From positions 1-29,392 of the forward strand of contig NZ_CAUCSQ010000047.1 in assembly GCF_958445495.1 (NCBI RefSeq): a DNA stretch of 29,392 bases, in the 5' to 3' direction. The position numbers and the translations under genes are program-made. This DNA is from an uncultured Bacteroides sp. (lineage in GTDB: Bacteria > Bacteroidota > Bacteroidia > Bacteroidales > Bacteroidaceae). The notes under the pieces are model-generated. The model saw only the letters and a program-made list of their open reading frames with translations, made no database searches and was not told the origin of the DNA. Positions 8,972 through 17,765 of this stretch are shown here, one piece after another (positions within the stretch are counted from its first letter, which is position 1; each line of letters opens with the position of its first letter).

Positions 8972-10768
8972 CTATTGGTTATTTCTTTTTTTCATGTAAT
9001 AATCTCTCATCAGATACCACGCTTTCTTACGCATACCCTGGTCAGATATGAGTCCTTTGCGGTTCCAGCCATCCTGATTAGTGGGGTGAAAACGGAACGG
9101 AGAACGGAAGTCGAACAGAATCCAGGGAGATACTCCACGCAGGTTAGGGATATTGTCGAACATACGGATATTATCTCTATACAGACGTGCCTGATACTCT
9201 TCACTCCAGGAGCTGACTACATTCTCATCGCCGGACTGACCGTACAGTGCTTCACCACCAAATTCAGAAATAATCAACGGTTTGTCCGTCACTACTTCCC
9301 AGATTGCATCTTTCGGTTCAACAGGCCATGGATGATACCAGCCCATATATTTATTGATTGCTACGACATCCAATTGGGAAGTAAAGGAATCTTCCATTAC
9401 AAAACGCTGTTTCTCACTGTTAAAGCGCACAAGGTCAAAAGCGGCGACATACAGACGAGTAGTATCCAATTGTTTGCCTGTTTCAAGCAGGGAAGTCAAA
9501 AAATCATTCCGTTCTTTGGAAGGCTGTGTTTCATTGGCAACACCCCAGTAACCTACTGCACAACGATTCTGATCGCGCTTTATCATTTCAGAAAGCATCT
9601 TCTGTGCTTTCTTACGGGTATCTTTGTCTGTAAAGTCAATGCCTTGCCAAATAGGAATTTCCTGCCAGAGAAGGAAACCCATCTTTTCTGCCAAGCGTAC
9701 CGTGTATTCATTCTGCGGATAATGTGCCAGACGAATCATGTTCACACCAAGCGCCTTAGCTTCATTCAGCAACATGGCTGCATCGACTTCCGAGAAAGCA
9801 CGTCCCATGCGCTGCGGAATCTCCTCATGGAAAGAGATGCAACACATAAATGTCGGTTTCCCGTTCAGGTAAATATCCGTTCCTTTCACTGTGATGTTAC
9901 GGAAGCCTATTTGTTCCTCCACGCGGTCGGTATTTGAAGAGATGCTCACACCATAGAGTTTCGGTTCTTCGGGCGACCAGCGTTGCAGTTTCTTTGCATT
10001 CAATACGGTTTCCGCTTTTCCTTCCGCATCAGTGGTAAGTTCCGCATTGATTTTAAGTTCGGGGATGGCGACTGTCACCTTTTCACCTGCCTTTTTATCA
10101 GAAAGACGTACACGGGCAATGATCCGGTCGGGAGCATTTTTATCCAGTTGGATGAAGTAATCTTCTATAAATGTGCGGGGAGTTTTCACCAGCAACACAT
10201 CTCTTGTGATGCCGCCATAATTCCACCAATCGAACGCCATAGCAGGAATGGCGTCCTTGGTACGACGATTGTTCACTTCTATTGCCAGGAAGTTATCGCC
10301 ATCTTTCAACAGGTCCGTCACTTCTACTTGGAAAGGGGTGAACCCACCTTCATGTTCTGCTATTTCTTTTCCGTTCAGGTAGACTTTGCAACGATAGCTG
10401 ACAGCACCAAAATAAAGAAACTGACGCTTGTCTGCCAGACGTTTGGCATCAAAATGACGCGCATACCATACAGTACCCTCATAATATTTCAGTTCGGGCG
10501 ACTGCGAGTTCCAGTCTCCCGGGACATTAAGACGCAAGCCGCCTTCGAATGCATATTCGTAGAAATCAGTATTTCCTTTCGGTTGCTGATTTTCATAGAT
10601 TTTCATTCGTTGTCCCTGGTCGTACAGGTCGATAATGGCATTCCATTTACCATTCAGTGAATGAATGTCACGACCGTAGACATTCGTTATCAGTTCCTGT
10701 GCCGCAACGCTTCCTGCAAAAGCGATCAGCAACAACAGACATAGATTTAATTTCTTACCTATTTTCAT
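8972..10768 (-). CDS. GH2 family glycosidase (beta-glucuronidase/beta-galactosidase-like), secreted
   Basis: A 598-aa retaining GH2 exo-glycosidase, probably periplasmic. It has a signal peptide (about aa 1-23, ending VAAQ), then the jelly-roll domain (NVPGDW at 81-86, VWYARHF at 100-106), an immunoglobulin-like domain, and the catalytic barrel. The barrel shows RLAHYPQNE (346-354), the acid/base Glu413 in ANET and the nucleophile Glu502 in SEFGGEA, so the active site looks intact. The compact size (about 600 aa, without the C-terminal extensions of LacZ) and the GFTPFQVEVTDLL and SEFGGEA sequences resemble beta-glucuronidase-type GH2 members. That specificity is an inference; beta-galactosidase remains possible. 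It lies between the CE7 esterase (28 bp) and the DUF4886 gene (21 bp). Confidence 0.92.
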   Translation of the reverse strand: MKIGKKLNLCLLLLIAFAGSVAAQELITNVYGRDIHSLNGKWNAIIDLYDQGQRMKIYENQQPKGNTDFYEYAFEGGLRLNVPGDWNSQSPELKYYEGTVWYARHFDAKRLADKRQFLYFGAVSYRCKVYLNGKEIAEHEGGFTPFQVEVTDLLKDGDNFLAIEVNNRRTKDAIPAMAFDWWNYGGITRDVLLVKTPRTFIEDYFIQLDKNAPDRIIARVRLSDKKAGEKVTVAIPELKINAELTTDAEGKAETVLNAKKLQRWSPEEPKLYGVSISSNTDRVEEQIGFRNITVKGTDIYLNGKPTFMCCISFHEEIPQRMGRAFSEVDAAMLLNEAKALGVNMIRLAHYPQNEYTVRLAEKMGFLLWQEIPIWQGIDFTDKDTRKKAQKMLSEMIKRDQNRCAVGYWGVANETQPSKERNDFLTSLLETGKQLDTTRLYVAAFDLVRFNSEKQRFVMEDSFTSQLDVVAINKYMGWYHPWPVEPKDAIWEVVTDKPLIISEFGGEALYGQSGDENVVSSWSEEYQARLYRDNIRMFDNIPNLRGVSPWILFDFRSPFRFHPTNQDGWNRKGLISDQGMRKKAWYLMRDYYMKKRNNQ

Positions 10769-10796
10769 TTATCTATTAGTTTGTGGTATTTATACA

Positions 10797-12098
10797 TTAT
10801 TCGTTTCTCGATTCATTCTTCAGGAAATTCATCACCCAGTTCCAGGCAGCACTCCACTGCTCTGCATAGGCATAATGGGCAGTCGTTTCGGCCACGAACA
10901 ACTCTTTCGGAGCATTAATCATGTTGTAAGCCGAATAAGTGGTGGTAGGCGGACAGACCATATCATTATAACCGAAAGTATAGAATCCCGGTACTTTAAC
11001 CTGCCGGGCAAAGTTGACTACATCAAAATACTGGATGGTTTTAATCTTCTCCGGTGTCCGGTTCCTTTCATCCTTAAACATGTGCGGCCAACCTCCTGCA
11101 CGACCATGAGCATAACCTGCAATATCACACAAAGCCGGATAGAAAGAAACTAATCCTTTGACACGGTTATCCAGTCCGGCAATCACTATGGAAAGTGCTC
11201 CGCCCTGGCTTCCACCGAAAGTTGCCAGATTACCATTAAATTCGGGAAGTGTGTAAATGAAATCAATGGCTCTTACACAGCCTGTATAAACCCGTTTATA
11301 ATAATACTTATCCCGATCGTCCGTGTTGAATGAATGGTAATTCTTCAAGGCCCCGTTATAAAGTCGGTGATATACATCTCCCGTCAGATTGACCGGAATG
11401 CCGTGAATACCGATTTCCAAAATGATAAAACCATTTCCGGCACGTTCGGGCTCCCCGTTATATGCGCGGATACCCGCACCCGGTACTTTCAAGATGGCCG
11501 GATATTTTCCGGGAGCTTTCGGCACACAAAGGATGCCATACATACGGGATGCATAGTCATTATTCGCAAAAGAAACATGATATACATTCACTTTGTCCGT
11601 ACACTTTTCCGGCAATAAAGTCATTATAGGTTCCAGCGACCACTTTTCAGCGGCTTCTTTGGTGCTCTTCCAGAATTCAAGAAAATCGGCGGGCAACGGA
11701 GTAGTCGGTTGTAGCTTCTCCGGATCAAAGCCGACAGTAGCTACACCTTCATATTCACGCCCTTGATAACTGACAAAAGCACGGCAACGCAGAAAACCCT
11801 CTTTTTTCATTGTACCTGCATTAATTTCGAGCTTTTCATTCTTCAAAGGTTGTTTACCTGTCTGATGAGGTTTCATCATATCTTCCGAAATCTCATAACG
11901 CACTTCCAGATGATCTTGTGGAATATTGCATTTCAGTACAGCTACTTTGAATTTCACTTTTTCTCCCGGTTGATACAACCAATTGGTGTGGTCGGGAGTG
12001 ACCAGCACTTGAATCAGCCTTTCCGCCGGTTGCCCGTACACAACGAATTGCACGGCAACAAACAAAGCAAGAAAAACAGAACGCAAACTTTTTATCAT
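10797..12098 (-). CDS. CE7 acetyl esterase (acetylxylan esterase family), secreted
   Basis: A 433-aa alpha/beta hydrolase of carbohydrate esterase family 7 (AXE1/cephalosporin-C deacetylase type), removing O-acetyl groups from oligosaccharides. A signal peptide (about aa 1-22) is followed by an N-terminal beta domain of roughly 110 residues, present in many Bacteroides CE7 proteins. The catalytic domain then has the nucleophile elbow GGSQGG (Ser297), an aspartate in FGYNDMVCPP (Asp379) and a histidine in TTAHYAY (His408), making a complete triad. CE7 proteins are usually about 320 aa, so the extra length is the N-terminal domain. It follows the GH36-like gene by 25 bp. Its presence, with the DUF4886 gene, suggests an acetylated glycan. 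Confidence 0.92.
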   Translation of the reverse strand: MIKSLRSVFLALFVAVQFVVYGQPAERLIQVLVTPDHTNWLYQPGEKVKFKVAVLKCNIPQDHLEVRYEISEDMMKPHQTGKQPLKNEKLEINAGTMKKEGFLRCRAFVSYQGREYEGVATVGFDPEKLQPTTPLPADFLEFWKSTKEAAEKWSLEPIMTLLPEKCTDKVNVYHVSFANNDYASRMYGILCVPKAPGKYPAILKVPGAGIRAYNGEPERAGNGFIILEIGIHGIPVNLTGDVYHRLYNGALKNYHSFNTDDRDKYYYKRVYTGCVRAIDFIYTLPEFNGNLATFGGSQGGALSIVIAGLDNRVKGLVSFYPALCDIAGYAHGRAGGWPHMFKDERNRTPEKIKTIQYFDVVNFARQVKVPGFYTFGYNDMVCPPTTTYSAYNMINAPKELFVAETTAHYAYAEQWSAAWNWVMNFLKNESRNE

Positions 12099-12123
12099 AA
12101 TTCCATTATTGTTTATAGTCTTT

Positions 12124-14190
12124 TCATGGTTTTACCTGATATTGATAAAGAGTGAAAGAATTCTTATCATTCAGCTCGAAACTTACTTTACCCTGTACAC
12201 CAACTTCAGCAACAAACTTTTTGCCATTTCCCATCAAAGGAGTAAAAGTTACCTTCTTACCTTCCGGAAGCCAAGTATCAATGGTTCTTTTGGCTATATC
12301 ATTGTCTTCGCGGTAAATAATGAGATAACCTTGCGTGTCAGAGACTATTGATTGAAATCCTGTCCACGAGCGTCCCGAAGGTTCTTCACCAATGGGTAAT
12401 ATGATGCCTTGATGAAATTGAAGTTGCAAGGGTTGATATTCCTTGAGCAGAGTTGCCGTAGCATAAGCCTCTTCGGGCAGGTTCGAAGCCTCCATCCAAG
12501 CCAATGGCTGTGCCGCCAGGGTGATGGCGAAGAGGTAGTCGAAACTATAACGAGCGGGAGCAAATGGATCGGTAGTGCTGTACTTATCGGCATTACGCCA
12601 TTTATTAAGGAATTCTATCTGCATCTTCTCGGCCGGTACATAGCGAGACAGCATCCAAAGATTACGCAAGGTGCGATAAGGATAATAGTTGCCCCAATCG
12701 GTATAACGGTTTTCCAGGAAGATATTGCCATACTCATTCATATAATGATATCCACCGCGACGACCGGCAGTGGCATCGAGGTTGAAAATCACCTCATGGT
12801 TGGTTTGTGCTAACACGGTATCAAACAACCGGCGTAAATTCTGTTCGGCTGTTTTAGTAGGTATTTGTAAGCCATCTATCTTGAAACAGCAGATGCCATA
12901 CTCCTTGTAAAGCCCGATAATGACTTGCGCATCTTTTTGCCAATCGGCAAAATCATTCTGTATACTAGGATTGAACCATAATCCGATACGAATACCCAAT
13001 TTCTTTCCTTTCTCTACAATGCGCTTCAGTCCATGAGGGAATTTCGTGGGATTGGGCGTCCAGTAATCGGCATTTTTCCAGATATCTTTAAAACTGCCTC
13101 CGGCTGTCTTTGAGTTGGGGCTTTTTCCGCTCTGCCAACCATCGTCCAGTTGAAAGAGGGTGACACCCAGACGTGCGGCACGGTCCAGCTCGGCCAGACA
13201 GAAAGCCTCATCTATTTTAGCATCCTGACTACGGTCACCCCAGGTATTGAGCATAATCATCTCATCCTGTGCGGCAGTGTGGTGGCGCAGTTGTTTTTGA
13301 TAAAGGCGCAATGCTGTTAGTGCTTCTTGTTCATCTCCGGTATAGACACCGGTAACGCATCCATAAACACGAGTCCAGCTATCCGGTTTCACATCATCAG
13401 ATGCAATGCCCAGACCCACTACCATAAAATCGCTAAAGTCGGCCACGAAGTCGGAACCATTATAATGTAATTGGGTACTGCTGCAAGGAGCCTCTTTCAA
13501 GAAAAAGAAACCTTGCCGGGTAGCCACATCGTGAGCAAAAAGCAGATTACCACGATAGGTATTGCGACGGTAAGGAAGCCAGGTACGTTCTGTCACCAGA
13601 TTGTCGTTCCAATCAGTATAGTCGAAGAACTCTACCGTACGGGCACGCCAATGATTACCGGAGAGTTGCAATCTGTCGATCGTCGGAGTTTTCACCCCCG
13701 TAGTCATATCGGCTGTGTGCTCTATATTTTTACGATCGGCATTAGAACGATTGTCATCTTTATTCTGGTAAAGTTCTACTTGTCCTTTCAGATAGGTATC
13801 GCAGGCAATGGCGGGACAGTCTGCATAAATGCGATAGCGACGTTCTATACTTAGAGAACCGATGGTGCAAGCCACAGTGGCTTGCAAATAGCTGGCATGT
13901 ATACCATTCGTTGGAATCTCATTCACAGTGAAAGTAGCAGCTGTAGGGATGCCTTTCACAATCGAGAAGTCGGGCTCTTTGCCTTGAGCCGGGATTATTT
14001 TTCCACATAGCTTATCGGTGAGGCTAATGGTGACAGGTGTACCATTATTCCACAGCATGGTACGCTCCATGTAGTTATTGCCCATACGTAATGTATCACC
14101 TTTCAGGAAAGCATAATAGTGCTGTCCTCCCCAAAGCGGCAATCCCAATATGGTTGAGAGAAATATCGTGATAATACTTTTTTTACTCAT
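12124..14190 (-). CDS. Clan GH-D glycosidase, GH36-like (putative alpha-galactosidase), secreted
   Basis: A 688-aa secreted enzyme resembling GH36/clan GH-D alpha-galactosidases. A signal peptide (about aa 1-22) is followed by a long beta-sandwich N-terminal domain and then a (beta/alpha)8 barrel starting near aa 310. The barrel shows LFQLDDGWQSGK (345-356), GIRIGLWFNP (399-408), the candidate nucleophile Asp439 in CFKIDG, and a candidate acid/base Asp498 in NRYTDWG. A short C-terminal beta domain ends the protein. The nucleophile context K-I-D-G differs from the classic GH36 KWD-x-N, so specificity may be unusual. I chose the ATG at 14190: the frame extends to 14268, but MSKKSIITIF starts the signal peptide. 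The start overlaps the stop of the upstream FAD gene by 8 bp, suggesting translational coupling. Confidence 0.8.
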   Translation of the reverse strand: MSKKSIITIFLSTILGLPLWGGQHYYAFLKGDTLRMGNNYMERTMLWNNGTPVTISLTDKLCGKIIPAQGKEPDFSIVKGIPTAATFTVNEIPTNGIHASYLQATVACTIGSLSIERRYRIYADCPAIACDTYLKGQVELYQNKDDNRSNADRKNIEHTADMTTGVKTPTIDRLQLSGNHWRARTVEFFDYTDWNDNLVTERTWLPYRRNTYRGNLLFAHDVATRQGFFFLKEAPCSSTQLHYNGSDFVADFSDFMVVGLGIASDDVKPDSWTRVYGCVTGVYTGDEQEALTALRLYQKQLRHHTAAQDEMIMLNTWGDRSQDAKIDEAFCLAELDRAARLGVTLFQLDDGWQSGKSPNSKTAGGSFKDIWKNADYWTPNPTKFPHGLKRIVEKGKKLGIRIGLWFNPSIQNDFADWQKDAQVIIGLYKEYGICCFKIDGLQIPTKTAEQNLRRLFDTVLAQTNHEVIFNLDATAGRRGGYHYMNEYGNIFLENRYTDWGNYYPYRTLRNLWMLSRYVPAEKMQIEFLNKWRNADKYSTTDPFAPARYSFDYLFAITLAAQPLAWMEASNLPEEAYATATLLKEYQPLQLQFHQGIILPIGEEPSGRSWTGFQSIVSDTQGYLIIYREDNDIAKRTIDTWLPEGKKVTFTPLMGNGKKFVAEVGVQGKVSFELNDKNSFTLYQYQVKP

Positions 14191-16063
14191 AGTTTGTCTG
14201 CGGTTTGATGTAAGCCGGAGCCTCCAACAACTTGTTGGGTTCGTTGAAACGTTGGTTATCGGGTACATTGTGTTTGCCCAAGCCTGCCTGCATAAGCTGC
14301 TTTAATTCGGGCAGATGATGATGATAGATATCACGCGGTTCTACGCCATGCTTATGACAGAGTCCGGCTGCCATACCTACTACTTCGCCCATCATACCAG
14401 TAGTACGCATCACACGCACCGTACCCAAGGCTACGTGTGTGCAACTCATATTACGACCTGCCATAAAGAGGTTATCCACATTGCGCGAATAAAGACAACG
14501 ATAAGGGACAGCGTAAGGATGAATCCAACGATGCACCGTTGCCGACTTGAATTCATTATCAGGAAAACGCACACTGTTCACGCTATCGGGGAAGTGGAGG
14601 TCGATACTCCAAGTGGTAGTAAACGAAGCATCCTCGTGTGCCACATTTTTGTCTATATCGTCTTGTGCTAACACATAGTCGCCCAGAAGGCGGCGAGATT
14701 CACGTTTACCGGAAACATACGCCACCCAATCGAGTGAACGGTTGGCATACTTTTTACGATCCGCATAGTGATTCTTCAGATAGCTCCAATTGGAATATAC
14801 CACCAAAAGTCCATAGTCGCGTATGCGTTCAGCCTCGGTGATTTGATTACGGTTCATTCCTGTTTCCCATTTCCATTCGCCCATAGTTACAGGCTCACAA
14901 TTATCAGCGCCAAAGCGCATACCATATTCGAAGCGGGGGAAAGAGGTCTTCTTCTTCATGTCCTTGCTATACCATTGTACCGATGCGCCCATCACTAGCG
15001 AGTCGGGCTGCTCGGGAGCGAGACTTTCGCCATATTCATCGCGGCCTTCACGTCCCATAGTCCAATCGGCACCGGCTAAGTAGCCTATGGTAGCATCGCC
15101 AGTACAGTCACTAAAAAGAGGAGCGGTAAGTTCGGTTTGTTCACCCGTCTCAATATGTTGAATAGTGACTGATGCTATGCGATCACCCTGCATCTTTACG
15201 GCCACAGCACGTTGCGAAGCATAAAGGGTGATATTCTTTTCGGCAGCTATAAAGTCTTCCTTTTTCTGATCTTCATAATAGTCACCCGGTTGGGCATTAC
15301 CGGAACGTTCATGACCGAATTCGCGTATCATACGCCCCAATCCCTGATTAGGCCCCATTTCGATGATACCGCCAAGATGTACACGAACTTCCGACGAGTT
15401 ATTACCGCCCAATACAGGACGATCATTCACTAACGCCACTTTGCAACCTAACCGGGCAGCCGATACAGCAGCACACATACCGGCTATGCCACCTCCTACT
15501 ACCACAAAGTCGTATTGATGAGCCGGTACCACCCGTTGTTGTCGCAAACGGGCACGAAGTGCGGCTGTCTCTGCCCTACCCCAGGTAACAGGTTGTGTAT
15601 CCGCATCGGTCGTAAGGTAAACAGCATCACAACGACCATCGAAACCGGTGAGGTCTTTCAATACAAGAGAAGTAGTCCCCGCTTTCAATGCTACCTTTCC
15701 AGCAAACTGCCATTGCCACGAGTTACCGGTATGTCCCAACGTAGCTTTCAGCAATTTGCCGCCTAAAGCCACGCGGAACTTTCCAGGACCTTCAGCATCA
15801 GTCCAAGGTGAAGTCCAGTTGTAAGTACGGGCATATACGTAGTAAGTACCCGCTTGGGAAATATTGATTTCTGCCGTAGCATCCGCCACAGGAGTACCCA
15901 TACCATGTGCCATGAGATAGGGCGAACCCATTTGATCCATGAATTGCTGGTCGAGCACCCAGCCACCTCGCCGACTGAAACTTTCTGCTTCGATGAGTAG
16001 TTCTTCGGCTACAGTCACAAGGCTACAGGCTACGGCTATGCATGTCAGTAAGAGTCTTTTCAT
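14183..16063 (-). CDS. Secreted FAD-dependent oxidoreductase (FAD_oxidored family) with N-terminal carbohydrate-binding-like domain
   Basis: A 626-aa secreted flavoprotein. A Sec-type signal peptide (about aa 1-19, no twin arginine) is followed by a beta-sandwich region at about 22-153 (LIEAESFSRRGGWVLDQQ start, GFDGRCDAVYLTTD end). This resembles the CBM35/golvesin-type modules attached to polysaccharide enzymes. The flavin part begins with the dinucleotide motif VVVGGGIAGM (187-196), then NDRPVLGGNNSSE (213-225), and ends with NLFMAGRNMSCTHVALGTVR and TGMMGEVVGMAA (531-566), hallmarks of the FAD_oxidored family. Its reaction is not established; oxidation of a sugar hydroxyl or an unsaturated or modified sugar is possible. 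I take the ATG at 16063 (a GTG precedes it at 16066). It sits 18 bp after a DUF4832 gene and overlaps the GH36-like gene by 8 bp. Confidence 0.88.
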   Translation of the reverse strand: MKRLLLTCIAVACSLVTVAEELLIEAESFSRRGGWVLDQQFMDQMGSPYLMAHGMGTPVADATAEINISQAGTYYVYARTYNWTSPWTDAEGPGKFRVALGGKLLKATLGHTGNSWQWQFAGKVALKAGTTSLVLKDLTGFDGRCDAVYLTTDADTQPVTWGRAETAALRARLRQQRVVPAHQYDFVVVGGGIAGMCAAVSAARLGCKVALVNDRPVLGGNNSSEVRVHLGGIIEMGPNQGLGRMIREFGHERSGNAQPGDYYEDQKKEDFIAAEKNITLYASQRAVAVKMQGDRIASVTIQHIETGEQTELTAPLFSDCTGDATIGYLAGADWTMGREGRDEYGESLAPEQPDSLVMGASVQWYSKDMKKKTSFPRFEYGMRFGADNCEPVTMGEWKWETGMNRNQITEAERIRDYGLLVVYSNWSYLKNHYADRKKYANRSLDWVAYVSGKRESRRLLGDYVLAQDDIDKNVAHEDASFTTTWSIDLHFPDSVNSVRFPDNEFKSATVHRWIHPYAVPYRCLYSRNVDNLFMAGRNMSCTHVALGTVRVMRTTGMMGEVVGMAAGLCHKHGVEPRDIYHHHLPELKQLMQAGLGKHNVPDNQRFNEPNKLLEAPAYIKPQTNYE

Positions 16064-16084
16064 CACAGCACAGCGTTTTTAAGA

Positions 16085-17683
16085 TTATTGAATAGTTATA
16101 TCTCCCACTCTCACCCAACCTTGGACGGTTTGATACTCATCGCGGGCTGAGAGGAAAATGCCAATAGCATTCTCTTTGGTAGTATCTACCAACCCCACTG
16201 CCCAAGTGTAAGTACCTGGGGCTACATCAGTGAGTTTGATATCGCTAGTATAAGTTTTTGGAGCTCCACTCATCCAGGTAGCAATGTCCGCTTTCTCCTC
16301 TATATAGATATGGGCAGGCTCCTCTGTATTCTTGTCGAGCAGAGCGATAGCTAGTTTGTACTTGTCACCATACTGCGGCAAATTGGTAGGACAGTAACCC
16401 CAACCCAAATTCGACCAGCGGTGAGTAAGTGATACACTACTGCCACTACGGGCTATAGTAGGAATAGACAGACGGTCGGGATAGAGACGGTAAGCACCTT
16501 CGGCAATAAACTCCTTCACCAAATGGAAAGCTGTATTGAACCAAGAATGAGTTTCACCTTTGTTCACGTTGGTATCAAAGCGGAGGTCCATCATGTTGAC
16601 ATAACCACCCTTGGCTTCATCATATTCTCCCTGACGCACCTCGGCAAAATTCTTGTAACCATCGCCGGCAATAGAACCACCGTGTGATGATTCTACCCAA
16701 CCACCTTCCATAGTGATAGGTACGATACCATGATAGGTAGTACTGATGCCACGCTCCCAATCCTTATAATATTGCTTCATGCCGAAAGCATCGTGACGCA
16801 AACAGAACCCTTTGGCTACGGCACGTCTCACCATATCGGCAGCTACATCGGTATCGGCACCACTAAATTCTTTGGTACTAAGCAGACAACGGTGATAGTT
16901 GATCATAATGGGCACTTTAGTGAAAAGACGAGACATTACGTCAGTAATCCACTCAAATACGACCTGCCTGGGAGCTTCATCGCCTGTAGAATATTTCAAG
17001 GAATGAGTTTCGCCCCATTTCCCCAACCCAAAACCACTCACAAATTGAGTGACATCAGGGTCATTATACTTGGCAGCAAAAGCAGTAAGGAACGCTTCAT
17101 ACTCTTTCTGAAAGATAGGATCGTCGGGATAAGGCGTCCATACGTTTACACTACCGGTAGTAGTGGTAAATCCTTTGGCTCCGGCCTCTTTTACATAAGT
17201 GGGACAAGCATCCTCATGCTTATCACGACTGTCGCACACAAAGGTGAAAGCGAGCTTTAAGTTGCGTTCTTTGGCTCCTTTCACCAGCATTTGGAAACGC
17301 TTCGCCGGTTCGGTCTGTAGAGTCTCATCCCATATATATTTCCCTCTTTCAGGATTAAAGTGACTCCAAAGACCACGTATGTAGAGTGTACTACCATAGT
17401 CAGATACCTTCACAATGCCATCGGACGACTCAAAATTATCGTAGAGTTCCCAAAAATCCATCATCATACCACTCCCAATACCTGAATAGATAACCCATCC
17501 ACTCATGGGATTGCGCAACAGTTTATAGCGTTCGGGCTTAATGCTGACAGTGGTGTTACCTTCAATGTTCCAGCAGTCGGTTGTAAGGTCATCATCGTCT
17601 GAACAAGAAGTGCCTATGAAAGTCGTAGTAGCCAGCAGACACATCAACAAGGTCTTGATGTTGTTTTTTATTATTTTATTCAT
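16085..17683 (-). CDS. DUF4832-type lipoprotein, barrel-like candidate glycoside hydrolase, surface-exposed
   Basis: A 532-aa lipoprotein with lipobox ...FIGTSC (Cys28) followed by SDDDD, an acidic run like the surface-export signal of Bacteroidota lipoproteins. The N-terminal two thirds look like a (beta/alpha)8 barrel: LRNPMSGW (56-63), TPYPDDPIFQ (183-192), FGLGKWGE (218-225) and PITMEGGW (322-329). The C-terminal third (from about 400) carries the DUF4832 signature HRWSNLGWGYCPTN (421-434). Glu225 and Glu326 are conserved in the paralogue at 24619-26169 and are spaced as in retaining clan GH-A enzymes, so a glycosidase role is plausible but unproven. It follows the SusE/F gene by 82 bp containing a stem-loop and precedes the FAD gene by 18 bp. 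No characterised function is known to me. Confidence 0.8.
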   Translation of the reverse strand: MNKIIKNNIKTLLMCLLATTTFIGTSCSDDDDLTTDCWNIEGNTTVSIKPERYKLLRNPMSGWVIYSGIGSGMMMDFWELYDNFESSDGIVKVSDYGSTLYIRGLWSHFNPERGKYIWDETLQTEPAKRFQMLVKGAKERNLKLAFTFVCDSRDKHEDACPTYVKEAGAKGFTTTTGSVNVWTPYPDDPIFQKEYEAFLTAFAAKYNDPDVTQFVSGFGLGKWGETHSLKYSTGDEAPRQVVFEWITDVMSRLFTKVPIMINYHRCLLSTKEFSGADTDVAADMVRRAVAKGFCLRHDAFGMKQYYKDWERGISTTYHGIVPITMEGGWVESSHGGSIAGDGYKNFAEVRQGEYDEAKGGYVNMMDLRFDTNVNKGETHSWFNTAFHLVKEFIAEGAYRLYPDRLSIPTIARSGSSVSLTHRWSNLGWGYCPTNLPQYGDKYKLAIALLDKNTEEPAHIYIEEKADIATWMSGAPKTYTSDIKLTDVAPGTYTWAVGLVDTTKENAIGIFLSARDEYQTVQGWVRVGDITIQ

Positions 17684-17717
17684 AGAATATACGTCTTAAT
17701 TGTTATTGTTTAAAGGT

Positions 17718-17753
17718 AGAATAAGAAGTGATTGAAACCCCACCCCTTATTCT
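17718..17753 (-). promoter_or_regulatory. Stem-loop between SusE/F-like gene and downstream enzyme genes
   Basis: On the - strand transcript AGAAUAAGGGGUG pairs with CACUUCUUAUUCU: 13 pairs including two G.U pairs, with a 10-nt loop (17731-17740). It lies in the 82-bp gap after the SusE/F stop, the widest gap between 3361 and 24561. It has no following U-tract, so rather than a simple terminator it may stabilise the 3' end of the susCDE part of the message or partly limit read-through. Confidence 0.5.
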
Positions 17754-17765
17754 TTCATTTTGGAT

